Origin: Fimenecus sp045631225
GTDB taxonomy: Bacteria > Bacillota > Clostridia > Oscillospirales > Acutalibacteraceae
NCBI GenBank assembly: GCA_045631225.1
Contig: JAZQUG010000047.1
Location: 1 to 64,000, forward strand
Length of the DNA: 64,000 bases
Direction: 5' to 3'
A program made the translations under genes and the position numbers. Of the stretch, positions 23,698 through 32,518 are shown in pieces (the stretch's first letter is position 1; every line of letters begins with the position of its first letter). The notes below the pieces were generated by a model, which had not been told where the DNA came from, ran no database searches, and was given only the letters and a program-made list of their open reading frames with translations.

Positions 23698-23725
23698 TTG
23701 CAAATCAAAAAAATTATGGTATAAT
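23698..23725 (+). promoter_or_regulatory. Promoter of the sialidase gene
   Basis: TTGCAA (23698-23703), 16 bp, TATAAT (23720-23725) with a TG one base before it (extended -10). About 44 bp upstream of the ATG at 23769. Confidence 0.68.
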
Positions 23726-23768
23726 CTACTAAAGAATTGATATATTCAGGTTTAGAAAGGGATTACTT

Positions 23769-25277
23769 ATGGCTTCTCATGAAATTTGCAAAATCAAATA
23801 CGACCAACCATATGATAACGGTATATTAAATTCAGAGCGCAATCGTATTCCGTCACTTTATACGCTTAATGACGGTAGTGTTATTGCCGGTGCAGACATC
23901 CGTTATGGTCACGGCTCTGACTCTCCCAACAACATTGATATTGCTGTTGCTATTTCTAAAGATGGTTATACTGATTGGAAATATTCAATGGTAGACTACT
24001 TTGATGACTATGCCGACACAGTTACATCAACTGACAGTGCTTCTTTTATCGACTCAGCTATTGTTCAGTCATCAAGTGGCAGAATCTTTTTACTTGCAGA
24101 TGTTCAGCCATCAGAATGTGGATATCTTCAATGCAAAACAGGTACAGGATATATAGAAATCAATGGCAAAAAGCATCTTCTTCTCACAAATGGAAATAAT
24201 GGTGATAAGTTAAACACATTCAATTATTATGTGGGTGACTTTAAGGGTGATTTTGCACCTGTATATTCAAGAAATGATTCAAAGAAGACTGAATATTCAA
24301 TCGACAGAGAATTCCGTCTTTATAAAAATGGTGAGCCACTTTATACAGCACAAAAAGGTGCAGAAGGTGTTAATATTCAGCAGAATATTTTCTATAGCGC
24401 ATCAGAATTAAAATGCTATAAAACAACATATCTTTGGTTAAGATACAGTGATGATAACGGTAAAACATGGAGTCGTCCTATGATTATTTCTGACCAGATT
24501 AAGTCTGAAAAAGAATCATTCCTTGGTGTTGGTCCAGGTAGAGGTATGGTTATTAACCATAACGGAAAAGAACGTATTCTTTTCTGTGTTTATGACAACA
24601 ACGGACTTTTCAAAGACCCGATTTTTGAAAATGCAAGTGCAATTTATTCTGATGACAATGGTGCAACATGGCACAGAAGTAACAAAATTAAAATAAAAGC
24701 AGGTCTTAAGAAGACAAGTGAAGCACAGATTCTTAAAATTGATACAGGCAAATACAAGGCACTTCGTATGTATGCAAGAAACTTAAGTAACTATATTGCT
24801 TTTGCTGACAGTACTGATGGCGGACACACCTGGACACCTTTCCGTGCTGACAAATCTCTTGAAGGTACTAAAAACTGTATGGTTTCTTTGATTGACACTT
24901 CAAGAAAAATTAACGGCAAGCAAATGCTCCTTTGTTCATCAGGCGGAAATCTTAATGCCCGTGCTGACGGTCTTCTTCGTGCCGGATATGTAGAGGACAA
25001 TGGTGATGTTAAATGGATTAGCAAATATCACCTTACAAAAGGATTTTATGGTTATTCTTGCCTTACTGAATTGGCTGACGGTAATTTCGCTGTATTCTAC
25101 GAAGACGAAGCAGCTCATTTGAAATATACTGTTTTCTCTGTTTCCGAAAATGGTGAAATCAATGAAATAAATGGTGAGAATCTTGACTTCAAGCCTGATA
25201 CATCTTCAAAATATACTCGTTCAGTAAACATCAAAAGATTCTTTGCAAAAATTAAATTTGCTTTTGGTCTTATGTAA
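23769..25277 (+). CDS. GH33 exo-alpha-sialidase without signal peptide
   Basis: 502 residues, six-bladed beta-propeller sialidase. Signatures: RIP motif NRIPSL (25-30, arginine triad R26), acid/base Asp in HGSDSPNNIDI (D51), three Asp boxes S-x-D-x-G-x-T-W (SDDNGKTW about 227, SDDNGATW about 294, STDGGHTW about 347), GPGRGM (second arginine) and an arginine in the ADGLLRAGY region (third). The C-terminus is a short basic-hydrophobic tail (RFFAKIKFAFGLM). There is no signal peptide, anchor or lipobox, so it probably acts on sialosides already imported, or is released in another way. Neighbouring genes do not include the nan catabolic set. Good promoter; GAAAGGGAT before the ATG. Confidence 0.88.
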   Translation: MASHEICKIKYDQPYDNGILNSERNRIPSLYTLNDGSVIAGADIRYGHGSDSPNNIDIAVAISKDGYTDWKYSMVDYFDDYADTVTSTDSASFIDSAIVQSSSGRIFLLADVQPSECGYLQCKTGTGYIEINGKKHLLLTNGNNGDKLNTFNYYVGDFKGDFAPVYSRNDSKKTEYSIDREFRLYKNGEPLYTAQKGAEGVNIQQNIFYSASELKCYKTTYLWLRYSDDNGKTWSRPMIISDQIKSEKESFLGVGPGRGMVINHNGKERILFCVYDNNGLFKDPIFENASAIYSDDNGATWHRSNKIKIKAGLKKTSEAQILKIDTGKYKALRMYARNLSNYIAFADSTDGGHTWTPFRADKSLEGTKNCMVSLIDTSRKINGKQMLLCSSGGNLNARADGLLRAGYVEDNGDVKWISKYHLTKGFYGYSCLTELADGNFAVFYEDEAAHLKYTVFSVSENGEINEINGENLDFKPDTSSKYTRSVNIKRFFAKIKFAFGLM

Positions 25278-25296
25278 TTAAAACCACAAAAATATA

Positions 25297-25326
25297 AGCG
25301 TTGCAGTAGAGTTTGCAACGCTTTTT
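25297..25326. terminator. Bidirectional terminator between the sialidase and EamA genes
   Basis: AGCGTTGCA (25297-25305) pairs with TGCAACGCT (25314-25322). T-run follows on the plus strand; on the minus strand the tail reads TATATTTTTGTGG. Confidence 0.85.
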
Positions 25327-25329
25327 TGT

Positions 25330-26211
25330 TTACTTATTTTCTTTTTTAGGTGAAATTTCATTCCATAAGGTAAAGCCTAAAATGAGCAAACCACCTATAA
25401 TCTGCATTACCGTCATTGTTTCTTTCAAAACCACAACTGATACAAGTACTGCAACAAGCGGGTCAATATAGCTTAAGATTGCTGCCTTTTGTCCCGGTAA
25501 TTCCTTAAGTGAAGAGAAATAAAGGCAGTATGTAATTCCTGTATGTACAAGACCAACTATAAGTAAGAAAGCCCATCCTTTTGCATTTAATGTGTGAAGG
25601 TTTACTCCGTCTGTTAAAAGTACATAAGGAACAAGAACAACTATTGCTGCAAGGAATTGGAGAAATGTACGATGTATTCCGTCAACACTCTTCATAAATT
25701 TATTGAGGAGAATAACTGTTGCATAAAGTGATGCTGCACCAAGTCCGAAAAGAATACCTTTTATATGACTTGTGCCCTGACTTAAATCCCCTATTCCTGT
25801 AATCAGCACGATTCCCAAAGTTGACATTATAAAGCAAAGCCATTGTTTTAGTCCCATCTTTTCTTTAAAAAGCAAGGGACAAGCAAGCGTTACAATTACC
25901 GGAGCAAAATAATAGCTTAATGTGGCAACAGAAACTGTTGTATATTTGTATGCTTCAAAAAGTAAAATCCAGTTGAACCCCATTGCTACACCGGATAACA
26001 CAAGTAATGGAATTTCTTTTTTTATTTTTCCAAACGGAATCCTCTGTTTTGTAACGAGAAGAAATAATCCTATGAGAATTGCTGCAAGAACAGCACGATA
26101 AAGTGCAATTTCACCTGATGGCAAGTCAATGTTTCTTACAAAAAGACCAATTGTACCGAAAACCGTCATTGAAATTATCAGCATCATTCTTGCATCTAAA
26201 AATTTTTTCAT
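25330..26211 (-). CDS. EamA/DMT-family transporter
   Basis: 293 residues with ten hydrophobic segments in two EamA repeats (about 10-140 and 150-285). The first repeat has FGTIGLFVRNIDLPSGEIALY and the second ends with LSYIDPLVAVLVSVVVLKE, the usual hallmark near helix 9. Members export amino acids, nucleosides or other metabolites, direction and substrate unknown. An ATG-equivalent upstream start at 26226 is in frame, but GGAAGTG before the ATG at 26211 supports the shorter form. Convergent with the sialidase and divergent from the FkbM gene. Confidence 0.87.
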   Translation of the reverse strand: MKKFLDARMMLIISMTVFGTIGLFVRNIDLPSGEIALYRAVLAAILIGLFLLVTKQRIPFGKIKKEIPLLVLSGVAMGFNWILLFEAYKYTTVSVATLSYYFAPVIVTLACPLLFKEKMGLKQWLCFIMSTLGIVLITGIGDLSQGTSHIKGILFGLGAASLYATVILLNKFMKSVDGIHRTFLQFLAAIVVLVPYVLLTDGVNLHTLNAKGWAFLLIVGLVHTGITYCLYFSSLKELPGQKAAILSYIDPLVAVLVSVVVLKETMTVMQIIGGLLILGFTLWNEISPKKENK

Positions 26212-26337
26212 ATAATGCACTTCCAATATTTAATTACAAATATTTTATTGCAAAAACAAAATATCGTCAACAGTTTTATTGTAAAGAATGATAAAATATG
26301 ATATTATTTTATGAAAACAGACAAGGTGGTGGGGAAA

Positions 26338-27393
26338 ATGTTCCGAAGTTTACTCAATGAAAAATCAAGCTGGGAATTTTTAAAGGAAACATCTCTGCCT
26401 ATTGCGGTTTTCGGTACAGGAAATGGTGCTGACAGAGTATTTGAGGAGTTTGAAAAGCTCAGTATTTCTGTATCTTCAGTCTGTGCAAGTGACGGATTTG
26501 TAAGAAAAAGGACTTTCCATGGTTTTGAGGTAAAGTCAATCTCTGCACTTGAAAAAGACTTTGAAGATTTCGTAATTGTTTTAGCTTTTGCAAGTCCCCT
26601 GCCTGAGGTTATTGAAAACATCAAAGCCCTCTCACAAAGACACAAAGTTCTTATGCCTTCAGTACCCGTTTTTGGTGATAATATTTTCAATAAGGAATTT
26701 CTTGAAAATAATATTCAGGAAATCGAAAAAGCCTATTCCCTGCTCAATGATGAGCAATCAAGAAATGTATTTGAAAGCATTATCCGTTTTCAGATTACAG
26801 GCAATTTAGATTACTGCTTTAACTGTGAAAGCACAAAAAATGAAGCCTTTGAAATACTCGGTTTAGATAAAAACGAAAGCTTTCTTGACCTTGGTGCATA
26901 TCGTGGTGACACTGTAAAGGAATTTTTGCATTACGTAGATAACTACGATAAAATCGTGGCTGTTGAGCCTGATAAAAGAACATTCAAAAAGCTACAGACT
27001 TACTGTGAAAATCTCGAAAATTGTACGACTCTCAACAATGCAGTATGGAATGAATCAACAAAGCTTTTCTTTGACGGAAATAAGGGCCGTGGTGGCTCTG
27101 CAAAAGATACAGGAGAAGCTATTCAATCCGTTACAGTTGACGAATTAAGTGAAAAGCACGGCAAATTCACATACATTAACATTGATGTTGAAGGTGCAGA
27201 AAAAGAAATGCTGCAAGGTGCAAATAAAACCTTACAGCAATATAAACCAAAATTATGTATGGCAGCATATCACAGAAGTGAAGATATCTTCTCACTCGTT
27301 AATCAAATCAACAAAATAAATGGTGACTATAAAATTCATCTTCGTCATCACCCGCACATCTCATTCTGGGATACAAATATTTATTGTATATAG
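26338..27393 (+). CDS. FkbM-family SAM-dependent methyltransferase
   Basis: 351 residues. N-terminal region (about 15-100) has a Rossmann-like nucleotide-binding look (IAVFGTGNGADRVFEEFEKL), as seen in two-domain FkbM proteins. The C-terminal methyltransferase has motif I FLDLGAYRGDTVKEF (about 190-204), acidic VAVEPDKRTFKKL (about 215-227), and the FkbM region YINIDVEGAEKEMLQGA (about 280-296). FkbM enzymes O-methylate sugars or natural products; the acceptor is unknown. The upstream ATG at 26311 has no ribosome binding site; the ATG at 26338 follows AAGGTGG (26321-26327), so it is preferred, with some doubt. Its end overlaps the ribosome binding site of the next gene. Confidence 0.8.
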   Translation: MFRSLLNEKSSWEFLKETSLPIAVFGTGNGADRVFEEFEKLSISVSSVCASDGFVRKRTFHGFEVKSISALEKDFEDFVIVLAFASPLPEVIENIKALSQRHKVLMPSVPVFGDNIFNKEFLENNIQEIEKAYSLLNDEQSRNVFESIIRFQITGNLDYCFNCESTKNEAFEILGLDKNESFLDLGAYRGDTVKEFLHYVDNYDKIVAVEPDKRTFKKLQTYCENLENCTTLNNAVWNESTKLFFDGNKGRGGSAKDTGEAIQSVTVDELSEKHGKFTYINIDVEGAEKEMLQGANKTLQQYKPKLCMAAYHRSEDIFSLVNQINKINGDYKIHLRHHPHISFWDTNIYCI

Positions 27394-27401
27394 GTGAAAT
27401 T

Positions 27402-28235
27402 ATGAGTATAAAACTTATTGTTACAGACCTTGACGGTACATTTTTGAACAGTAACCACGTTACAATTCCACAGGAAAATATTGAAGCATTCAAAAAAGCC
27501 CACGAAATGGGCATAAAGGTTGCTATTGCAAGTGGCAGAACAAAGATTTTGACTGATTACCTTATGGAGCAGTTGCCATTTTTAGATTTTCTTATTACAT
27601 CAAATGGTGCAGTTACATACAACCTTAAAACAGGTGAAATCGTTTGCCAGACACTTCTCAGTAATGAAAAGTCTGTGGAGATTTTCAATATTCTTAAAGA
27701 TTATAACCTTATTTATGAAATTTACTATAAAGGTGATTGTTTCATGAATAATGAAAGTTATTCAATGTTTGACGAAAATCATGTTGCACCACATATTTAC
27801 AGACTTTTAAGTAATTTTATAAAGGAAGTCCCTGACCTTGAAACCCTTATTGACGGAAACGGGATTGAAAAGCTTAATATTTTAACCCTCACACCTGAAC
27901 AACGAATAGAAATTGAAGGCAAAATTTCAGGTGTTGCCTTTGCATCATCATTCCCAATTACTGCAGGTAAAAACGGCAATCTTGAAATGACAGATATAAA
28001 TGCTACAAAGGGCTTTGCTATCAATGGACTTGCACAGTCTTTAGGAATTGACAAACAGAATATTATGTGCTTTGGTGACGGTGAAAATGATTGTTCAATG
28101 CTCAAGTACGCTGATTATTCATTCGCTATGGCAAACGGAAGTAAAATTGCAAAAAATACTGCGAAATATATTGCAGACACCAATGATAACGGTGGTGTTG
28201 CAAAAGCAATAAAAAAATATATATTCGGTGAATAA
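27402..28235 (+). CDS. HAD-superfamily Cof-type phosphatase
   Basis: 277 residues. HAD motif I VTDLDGTFLNS (6-16) with nucleophile D8, motif II Ser/Thr in IASGRT (about 45-50), the Cof-type C2 cap (about 80-190), motif III Lys near KNGNLEM (about 190) and motif IV FGDGENDCSML (about 226-236). Dephosphorylates sugar phosphates or flavin precursors in related bacteria. Start ATG at 27402 with AGGTG shared with the FkbM stop; its own end overlaps the next gene region by a few bases, so three genes form one operon. Confidence 0.88.
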   Translation: MSIKLIVTDLDGTFLNSNHVTIPQENIEAFKKAHEMGIKVAIASGRTKILTDYLMEQLPFLDFLITSNGAVTYNLKTGEIVCQTLLSNEKSVEIFNILKDYNLIYEIYYKGDCFMNNESYSMFDENHVAPHIYRLLSNFIKEVPDLETLIDGNGIEKLNILTLTPEQRIEIEGKISGVAFASSFPITAGKNGNLEMTDINATKGFAINGLAQSLGIDKQNIMCFGDGENDCSMLKYADYSFAMANGSKIAKNTAKYIADTNDNGGVAKAIKKYIFGE

Positions 28236-28236
28236 A

Positions 28237-28884
28237 ATGGATATCAAAAACTTTAAGGGTGCAATTTTCGACCTTGACGGAACTCTTCTTGATTCAATGG
28301 GAATATGGCAAGATGTCGACACAGCGTTCTTTAACAGTCGTGGTATTGATATGCCCGATGATTATCAGGAATGCATCAAGGATATGCACTTTAAGACAAT
28401 GGCTATTTATACAAAGGAAAGATTCAATCTGCCTGATGACATAAACGACATTATGGACGAATGGTGCGAGCTTTGTTTTGATGAATATGAAAATAAAATA
28501 GGCCTTAAAAATGGTGCTTATGATTATCTTGTATTCTTAAAAAACAATGGAATTAAGCTTGCCTTTGCAACTGCAAATACAACGGAACTCAGTACTGTCT
28601 GCCTTAAATCAAATGGCATTTACGAGCTTTTTGACACAGGGGCTTATCTTCACGAAACACAAAGTGACAAAAGTGACCCTGATGTATATTTGCTTGCGTG
28701 TGAAAGATTAGGTTTAAAGCCTGAGGAATGTATAGTTTTCGAGGATATTCTACCCGGTATTCTTGGTGCAAAAAAAGGTAGCTTTACTGTTTGTGGTGTT
28801 TATGATAAGTTTTCAGAAAAAGATGAATGTGAAATTCTCAAAAATGCAGATTATTACATAAAATCATTCCCGGAACTTTTGTAA
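28237..28884 (+). CDS. HAD-superfamily phosphatase, beta-phosphoglucomutase-like
   Basis: 215 residues. Motif I IFDLDGTLLDS (about 10-20) with D12 nucleophile and D14, C1 helical cap (about 25-85), motif II FATANT, motif III Lys near SDKSDPDVY, and motif IV FEDILPGILGA (about 170-180). Members act on sugar phosphates or small phosphoesters; mutase activity needs features not visible here, so phosphatase is the safer call. A GTG at 28228 overlaps the previous gene; the ATG at 28237 is preferred. Third gene of the FkbM-HAD-HAD cluster. Confidence 0.86.
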   Translation: MDIKNFKGAIFDLDGTLLDSMGIWQDVDTAFFNSRGIDMPDDYQECIKDMHFKTMAIYTKERFNLPDDINDIMDEWCELCFDEYENKIGLKNGAYDYLVFLKNNGIKLAFATANTTELSTVCLKSNGIYELFDTGAYLHETQSDKSDPDVYLLACERLGLKPEECIVFEDILPGILGAKKGSFTVCGVYDKFSEKDECEILKNADYYIKSFPELL

Positions 28885-28903
28885 AATCTATACATATTTA
28901 CAC

Positions 28904-28932
28904 TTTACAATTCCTGAAAAAAGGTCTATTAT
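28904..28932 (+). promoter_or_regulatory. Sigma-A promoter of the PduL-like gene
   Basis: TTTACA (28904-28909), 17 bp, TATTAT (28927-28932), about 46 bp before the ATG at 28979. Confidence 0.65.
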
Positions 28933-28978
28933 ATATGTAGCAAAATTTGTAAAATTTTTAATGAAAGAAGAATGATAT

Positions 28979-29551
28979 ATGGAAAAGACAGTTTTAGTTG
29001 AAACAAGCGCAAGACACGCTCACATTTCAAAGGAACACCTTGAAATCCTTTTCGGTGAAGGCTATGAACTCACAAAGAAAAAGGACCTTTCACAGCCTGG
29101 TCAGTACGCTTGTGAAGAAAGAATTGCAGTTATCGGACCTAAGGGTCAGTTCCCCGGAGTTTCAATCCTCGGACCTGTAAGACCTGCTACTCAGGTTGAA
29201 ATTTCTGCTTCTGACGCTCGTTCAATCGGTGTTCAGGCAGTTGTAAGAGAATCAGGTGACATCGCAAATACTCCCGGTTGTAAAATCGTTGGACCTAAGG
29301 GTGAAATCGAAATCGAAAACGGCGTTATCGTTGCTAAAAGACATATTCATATGACTCCTGATGATGCTGAGAAATATGGTCTTGTTGACAAACAGGTTGT
29401 TGAAGTTAAAATCCCATCAGACGACAGAACAACTACATTCGGTGATGTTGTAGTTCGTGTACATCCTAACTTTGCTCTTGCAATGCACATTGATACAGAC
29501 GAATCAAATGCTGCACTCTGCAAACCGGGTACAATGGGTATTATCCTTTAA
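28979..29551 (+). CDS. PduL-type phosphate acyltransferase
   Basis: 190 residues, single-domain size of PduL without a microcompartment targeting peptide. Catalyses reversible transfer of an acyl group (acetyl or propionyl) between coenzyme A and phosphate. Both zinc-site motifs are present: ETSARHAHIS (8-17) and KRHIHMTPDDAEKYGL (about 121-136), with VRVHPNFALAMHIDTDE (about 161-177) near the end. In anaerobes that lack Pta this enzyme provides acetyl phosphate for ATP. It stands alone with its own promoter and terminator; no acetate kinase or microcompartment gene is adjacent, so acetate metabolism is likelier than propanediol use. Confidence 0.9.
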   Translation: MEKTVLVETSARHAHISKEHLEILFGEGYELTKKKDLSQPGQYACEERIAVIGPKGQFPGVSILGPVRPATQVEISASDARSIGVQAVVRESGDIANTPGCKIVGPKGEIEIENGVIVAKRHIHMTPDDAEKYGLVDKQVVEVKIPSDDRTTTFGDVVVRVHPNFALAMHIDTDESNAALCKPGTMGIIL

Positions 29552-29572
29552 TTTCAAAAATACATAAAATTC

Positions 29573-29605
29573 AAGCACCTTCCATAACGGAGGGTGCTTT
29601 TTTGT
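29573..29605 (+). terminator. Terminator after the PduL-like gene
   Basis: AAGCACCTTCC (29573-29583) pairs with GGAGGGTGCTT (29589-29599), one G-T pair, then TTTTT. Confidence 0.88.
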
Positions 29606-29664
29606 TGTAATTTAAAAGATGCAAATTATAATTTATCATTCTTATTGATAATTTTCAACGGCCT

Positions 29665-30507
29665 TTAATTCTCTACTCTTTTTTGTATATAAAAAATTAT
29701 TGGTTTTTCGCCTTCTGTTATCTTTTCTTTTTTCTCTTCAAGCAAATTAATATAACTCCACTTACACAAATTAATATATGGTACAGCATAAATTAAAGGC
29801 ACAATAAAAACACAGGACAAAATCCAGCCAAGCAAGGACAAGCAATAAAAAGAATATTTCACACTATGATTTTCCATTATTTCAATGCTTCTTGCAATCA
29901 CTTTTAAGGGATTACGATGGTTTTCTTTGATTACAACATATGTTGTAAATGAATATCGTTTCATAGTGACAAAAAGAAAAATTGAACCAATAAAAAACAA
30001 CATAACCCCTGAAATAAACAAAGTTAAATTCACGTTATATCCATATGATTCAAACCGGTAGCTGTAAATCAGCAATGCTGAAACTGCAAGACACGGTAAA
30101 TAATACAAAGCACAAAAGCTTAATGACAACAATAATTTTATTATTGTCACACCTGAAAATGTGTTGTATTGGGAAAATGAAAGAGCTTTTACACTATCAA
30201 AAAATGACAATTTTTTCCCCATTGCTCTTCTGTAAAAATAATTCTGTGAACAAAGACTGACACCTTTCCACAAACAAAAAGAAAAAATAATAAAAAATGC
30301 AACCAAAGACATATGGATAGTTTCTGTATATGAATATAAGAATCCTGTAAACACTAAATCGGTGTTTTTTATAAATTCTATGAAATAATAATTCAAAATT
30401 GTGAGTAAACTAATAGTGAAAAAAGGTAGTGCGCCAACGATGAAAAATCTGAAATTATTTTTGAGCATTTTTCTTTTTGAACCAAGCTTTAAACAGGTTA
30501 TTTCCAT
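29665..30507 (-). CDS. Polytopic membrane protein of unknown function
   Basis: 280 residues with about six hydrophobic segments (near 22-45, 65-90, 120-150, 160-185, 215-240). It resembles the DUF975-type integral membrane proteins of Firmicutes in layout and in the final YINLLEEKKEK stretch, but the match is only by general appearance. The longer frame from 30576 lacks support; the ATG at 30507 follows AAAGGAGG. It is divergent from glmS, with only 46 bp between the two start codons. Confidence 0.6.
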   Translation of the reverse strand: MEITCLKLGSKRKMLKNNFRFFIVGALPFFTISLLTILNYYFIEFIKNTDLVFTGFLYSYTETIHMSLVAFFIIFSFCLWKGVSLCSQNYFYRRAMGKKLSFFDSVKALSFSQYNTFSGVTIIKLLLSLSFCALYYLPCLAVSALLIYSYRFESYGYNVNLTLFISGVMLFFIGSIFLFVTMKRYSFTTYVVIKENHRNPLKVIARSIEIMENHSVKYSFYCLSLLGWILSCVFIVPLIYAVPYINLCKWSYINLLEEKKEKITEGEKPIIFYIQKRVEN

Positions 30508-30553
30508 TTTATTGCCTCCTTTTTTATTATTATTGACACAAGGAGTTTTGTTT

Positions 30554-32371
30554 ATGTGTGGAATTATGGGTTTCACAGGTGAGAATCAGGCAACAAATGT
30601 ACTTATAGATGGTTTACGTCGTCTTGAATATCGTGGTTATGATTCCTCGGGAATAGCTGTTAAAGAAAATGATGTTGTTGTAATCAAAGAAAAAGGAAGA
30701 ATCAGCAATCTGCAAAAAGCTGTTGAGAAAATCGATCCACAAAGTACAATCGGAATCGGTCACACAAGATGGGCAACACACGGAATCCCTGACAAAACAA
30801 ATGCACATCCTCACAAATCAATGAACGGAATTGTGACACTTGTTCATAACGGCATTATTGAAAACTATTTAGAAATAAAAAACGAGCTTGTTGACAAAGG
30901 TTATGTATTTAATTCTCAGACAGATACAGAGGTTATTGCTCAGCTTTATGACAGTATTTTTGACGGTAATGCCATAAAAACTCTGATTAAAACTGCCGGT
31001 AAGCTAAAAGGTTCTTATGCCGTTGCTTTGCTTGTCAAAGGCTTTGATGATAAAATTTTTGCTATGAAAAAGGACAGTCCCTTGATTGTCGGTGTGGGTA
31101 ATGGTGAAAACTACCTTGCTTCTGACATTCCTGCAATACTACCTTACACAAATAACTGTTACATTGTTAACGACAACGAGTTTATTGAAATAAGCAAAAA
31201 CGAATTTAAGGTATATGATGAATATGGCCAGGAAAAGGAAATTACTATAAAAACCATAGATTTAAGTCCCGAAGCTGCTGAAAAAGACGGATATGACTTT
31301 TTTATGGCAAAGGAAATATATGAACAACCAACAGCTGTAAAAAACACAATTTCACCACTTATTAAAGATAATGAAATACAGTTACCGTTTGATTTCCCTG
31401 AAAAATTTGTTGAAAAACTCGACCGAATTCACATTGTAGCCTGTGGCAGTGCATACCATGTGGGAATGACTGCAAAATACATTGTTGAAGACATGGCGAA
31501 TATTCCTGTAATGGTTGATATAGCAAGTGAATTCAGATACAGAAATCCTGTAATCGATAAAAATGACCTTTGCATTTTCATCAGCCAGTCAGGTGAAACA
31601 GCCGACACGCTTGCCTCTTTACGAAAGGCTAAAGAGAGTGGTGCTTTTACATTATCAATTGTAAATGTGCCATACAGCACTATTGCAAGAGAAAGTGATG
31701 GTGTTATTTACACAAATGCAGGTGCTGAAATTGCCGTTGCCACAACAAAAGCTCTCTCCTCTCAACTTGCTGTTATATATATTCTCTCGACATTTTTAGC
31801 AAAAAATAAAAACAAAATAACAGATAATCAATCAAAAAACATGATTCAGAAAATTTTACAATTACCTGAAAAAATCGAATCAGCACTTAATTGCAGCGAA
31901 GCCACCCACAAGTTAGCAAAAGGCATCGCACCAAAAGAACACATTTTTTTCATTGGTCGTGGAATAGACTATCCAATGTGCCTTGAGGGTGCATTGAAGC
32001 TTAAAGAAATCTCATACATTCATTGTGAGGGTTATGGTGCAGGTGAACTAAAGCACGGCACAATTTCACTTGTTGAAGAGGGTACAATTGTAATCGCCAT
32101 TGCAACAGATGATAATCTTTATGAAAAAATGATTTCTAATATTAAAGAAGTTCATTCACGAGGTGCACATGTTATTGCAATTACGAAAATTGGTATGAAT
32201 AATATGGAAAAAGCTGCAGATAAAGTGATTTATGTTCCCGACACATTGAAAAACCTTTCACCGTCTGTCACAGTCATTCCGTTACAGCTTCTCGCATACC
32301 ATACGACAGTAGAAAAAGGCCTCGACGTTGACAAACCACGAAACCTTGCAAAAAGTGTAACTGTTGAATAA
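30554..32371 (+). CDS. glmS: Glutamine-fructose-6-phosphate aminotransferase (isomerizing)
   Basis: 605 residues, usual length. Makes glucosamine-6-phosphate from fructose-6-phosphate and glutamine, first step to UDP-GlcNAc and peptidoglycan. N-terminal class II glutaminase with nucleophile Cys right after Met (MCGIMGFTG), then EYRGYDSSGIA and GHTRWATHG (about 70-78); two SIS sugar-isomerase domains (about 285-420 and 455-590) with SQSGETADT and GRGIDYPMCLEGALKLKE; conserved C-terminus DKPRNLAKSVTVE. The reading frame extends upstream, but the ATG at 30554 with AAGGAG (30539-30544) gives the required N-terminal cysteine. The gap to the divergent gene is too short for a glmS ribozyme. Confidence 0.97.
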   Translation: MCGIMGFTGENQATNVLIDGLRRLEYRGYDSSGIAVKENDVVVIKEKGRISNLQKAVEKIDPQSTIGIGHTRWATHGIPDKTNAHPHKSMNGIVTLVHNGIIENYLEIKNELVDKGYVFNSQTDTEVIAQLYDSIFDGNAIKTLIKTAGKLKGSYAVALLVKGFDDKIFAMKKDSPLIVGVGNGENYLASDIPAILPYTNNCYIVNDNEFIEISKNEFKVYDEYGQEKEITIKTIDLSPEAAEKDGYDFFMAKEIYEQPTAVKNTISPLIKDNEIQLPFDFPEKFVEKLDRIHIVACGSAYHVGMTAKYIVEDMANIPVMVDIASEFRYRNPVIDKNDLCIFISQSGETADTLASLRKAKESGAFTLSIVNVPYSTIARESDGVIYTNAGAEIAVATTKALSSQLAVIYILSTFLAKNKNKITDNQSKNMIQKILQLPEKIESALNCSEATHKLAKGIAPKEHIFFIGRGIDYPMCLEGALKLKEISYIHCEGYGAGELKHGTISLVEEGTIVIAIATDDNLYEKMISNIKEVHSRGAHVIAITKIGMNNMEKAADKVIYVPDTLKNLSPSVTVIPLQLLAYHTTVEKGLDVDKPRNLAKSVTVE

Positions 32372-32386
32372 AAAAGCACACAAAAC

Positions 32387-32418
32387 AAGCCTTGAGGAAT
32401 CCCCCAAGGCTTTGGTTT
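32387..32418 (+). terminator. Terminator after glmS
   Basis: AAGCCTTG (32387-32394) pairs with CAAGGCTT (32405-32412), extended by GG/CC inside, then a T-rich tail. Beyond it, 32,457-32,482 holds a small TCTGcGC/GCtCAGA palindrome of a type often scattered in clostridial genomes. Confidence 0.75.
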
Positions 32419-32518
32419 TATACAAATATCCTATTTTGTTTATTTACTTTTGATTCGATTCTGCGCACTCGCTCAGAATGACTGAGTTATTTTGTTTTAT
32501 TGTTGATTTTGGGATAGG

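Noticed and set aside
22203..25277. Sialic acid utilisation cluster around the sialidase
   Set aside because: The neighbours are an NhaC-type antiporter and an EamA carrier with no nanA, nanE, nanK or known sialoside importer.
32457..32482. Insertion sequence end after glmS
   Set aside because: Only a short TCTGcGC/GCtCAGA palindrome is present, without transposase or target duplication; treated as a scattered small repeat.
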